Below the pieces are notes generated by a model. It was given only the letters and a program-made list of their open reading frames with translations, ran no database searches and was not told where the DNA came from. The position numbers and the translations under genes were made by a program. A DNA stretch of 64,000 nt, taken from Larix kaempferi. Taxonomy: Eukaryota; Streptophyta; Pinopsida; Pinales; Pinaceae. This document shows positions 63,358 through 64,000 of this stretch, in pieces; position 1 is the stretch's first letter, and each line of letters starts with the position of its first letter. Location of the stretch: positions 1,676,001-1,740,000 of the forward strand of contig BSBM01001067.1 in assembly GCA_027924585.1 (NCBI GenBank), read 5' to 3'.

Positions 63358-64000
63358 ATGGTTAAACAAAGCATACAATTCAAGTGGATAGATTTGGAGA
63401 AGGACGCATTTAGAGATATCAAGGCAGCTGTAGCTAAGGCTCCTTCCCTGAGGAGCCCAGATTTTGATAAAGATTTCATCTTGTATACTTTTGCTTCGGA
63501 TGACTCTCTCGTAGCTGTACTCACGCAAAAGGTAGAGTTGGGGGACGAATACCCAATTTTGTTTATGAGCACTGGTCTGCAGGGAGCTGAGCTGAATTAC
63601 CCCGTCGTTGACAAACATGCATATGCGGTATTCAAAGCAGTCAAGCAGTTTAGGCCATACATTCTGAAGAACAGAACTAAAGTCATAGTTCCCATCCAGC
63701 TGTTAGATCCCTTTTCGTTCAAAAGGAATTGGGAGAAAGGAGAGGGAACTGGGTCACAGCTCTGCAGGAGTATGATTTGGAATTTAAACCAGCTACAATC
63801 ATCAAAGGGCAAGGCCTGTGCAAATTACTTGCGGGAAACTCAACTGATGAAGAACAACATTGGAAGAATGAAGCTGAGTTAAATTCGGTTGAAGTGTGTC
63901 ATATCTTCACAGCCCCGCAGTCATGGTATAGAGATCTGGTGCACTACTTACAACAGGGATATCTACCTGAGCACTGGAACTCCAAGCAAAGAAGGGCCCT
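63358..64000 (+). CDS. pol: RT-linked RNase H and start of the integrase approach (runs off window)
   Basis: In frame after a TAG at 63,355-63,357: 'IQFKWIDLEKDAFRDIKAAV', 'APSLRSPDFDKDFILYTFAS' with an Asp-Asp at the usual first RNase H Asp, 'GAELNYPVVDKHAYAVFKAV' and 'KQFRPYIL'. A frameshift near 63,690 moves the sense frame to 'AVRSLFVQKELGERRGNWVT', 'ALQEYDLEFKPATIIKGQGL' and 'APQSWYRDLVHYLQQGYLPE', the stretch that precedes the integrase zinc module in related polyproteins. Integrase itself lies beyond 64,000. Confidence 0.88.

Larger units (their letters stand above)
52099..64000 (+). mobile_element. Ty3/gypsy-type element with a giant 5' LTR (3' end beyond window)
   Basis: Proposed 5' LTR 52,099-59,047, PBS 59,053-59,069, gag from 59,081, protease, RNase H of the plant/archaeal type, RT, RT-linked RNase H, integrase beyond the window. 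It is inserted in family A copy 2. Pol carries only a few stops and frameshifts, so it is among the younger elements here. The non-chromoviral (Athila/Tat-like) branch is suggested by the extra RNase H; exact lineage not determined. Confidence 0.8.

Noticed and set aside
1-64000. tRNA, rRNA or snRNA genes
   Set aside because: No cloverleaf with A/B boxes or conserved rRNA core seen; tRNA-like matches are only retroelement primer binding sites.

Overview
This window looks like TE-dense intergenic DNA from a plant, most likely a large-genome seed plant. Plant LTR retrotransposons of the Ty1/copia and Ty3/gypsy superfamilies, several nested in one another, cover roughly 60% of the sequence. The only host-gene material I recognise is two decayed fragments, both from families found in plants: a TM9SF/EMP70 endomembrane protein tail and a MATE/DETOXIFICATION transporter. 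The Gag style of the copia element made me think of conifers, but I cannot confirm species or clade from sequence alone. I found no intact host gene, rRNA, tRNA or CRISPR array.

Layout. 1-12.2 kb is AT-rich and non-coding, with the TM9SF fragment (about 4.24-4.9 kb, minus) followed by a 43-bp-unit degenerate tandem array. 12.34-13.46 kb (minus) is a MATE pseudogene with recognisable splice sites, one frameshift, one nonsense codon and no second half. 13.9-14.4 kb is a possible LINE fragment. 14.6-18.1 kb holds short duplications, a 175-bp tandem duplication, a 1.33-kb solo LTR and two tandem arrays. 19.1-22.4 kb (minus) is a gypsy element reduced to its 5' LTR, PBS, gag and protease. 24.3-25.6 kb (minus) is a copia fragment (Gag end, zinc knuckle, protease, linker).

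25,978-45,908 is a nested stack. The outer element is a Ty1/copia element (minus). Its integrase is split at 29,555-40,860 by a Ty3/gypsy element (minus, near-identical 364-bp LTRs, TSD GTAGG). The RNase H of that element is in turn split at 31,559-37,960 by a gag-protease-only element (plus, TSD CTAAT). A fourth element (LTR 43,388-44,960 plus a gag start, plus strand) sits inside the copia 5' LTR, at a junction with an odd duplication of about 50 bp.

46,733-52,098 (minus) is a second member of the gag-protease-only family. It has lost its protease through an internal deletion and is cut at 52,098 by the last element. That element (plus, from 52,099 past the window end) appears to have a very long 5' LTR (about 6.95 kb, TGTTG...CAACA) containing a GC-rich repeat field and a decayed coding region of about 1,090 codons. 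It is followed by a PBS, gag, protease, a plant/archaeal-type RNase H placed upstream of the reverse transcriptase, RT and the RT-linked RNase H; integrase would lie beyond 64,000.

The observations I rate highest are: (i) paired hairpins in two related LTRs (16.1 kb and 44.1 kb), with a conserved CAGCTG-containing loop and covarying stems, suggesting a selected RNA structure; (ii) the giant coding LTR at 52.1-59.0 kb; and (iii) the gag-protease family that carries two CCHC knuckles downstream of the protease.
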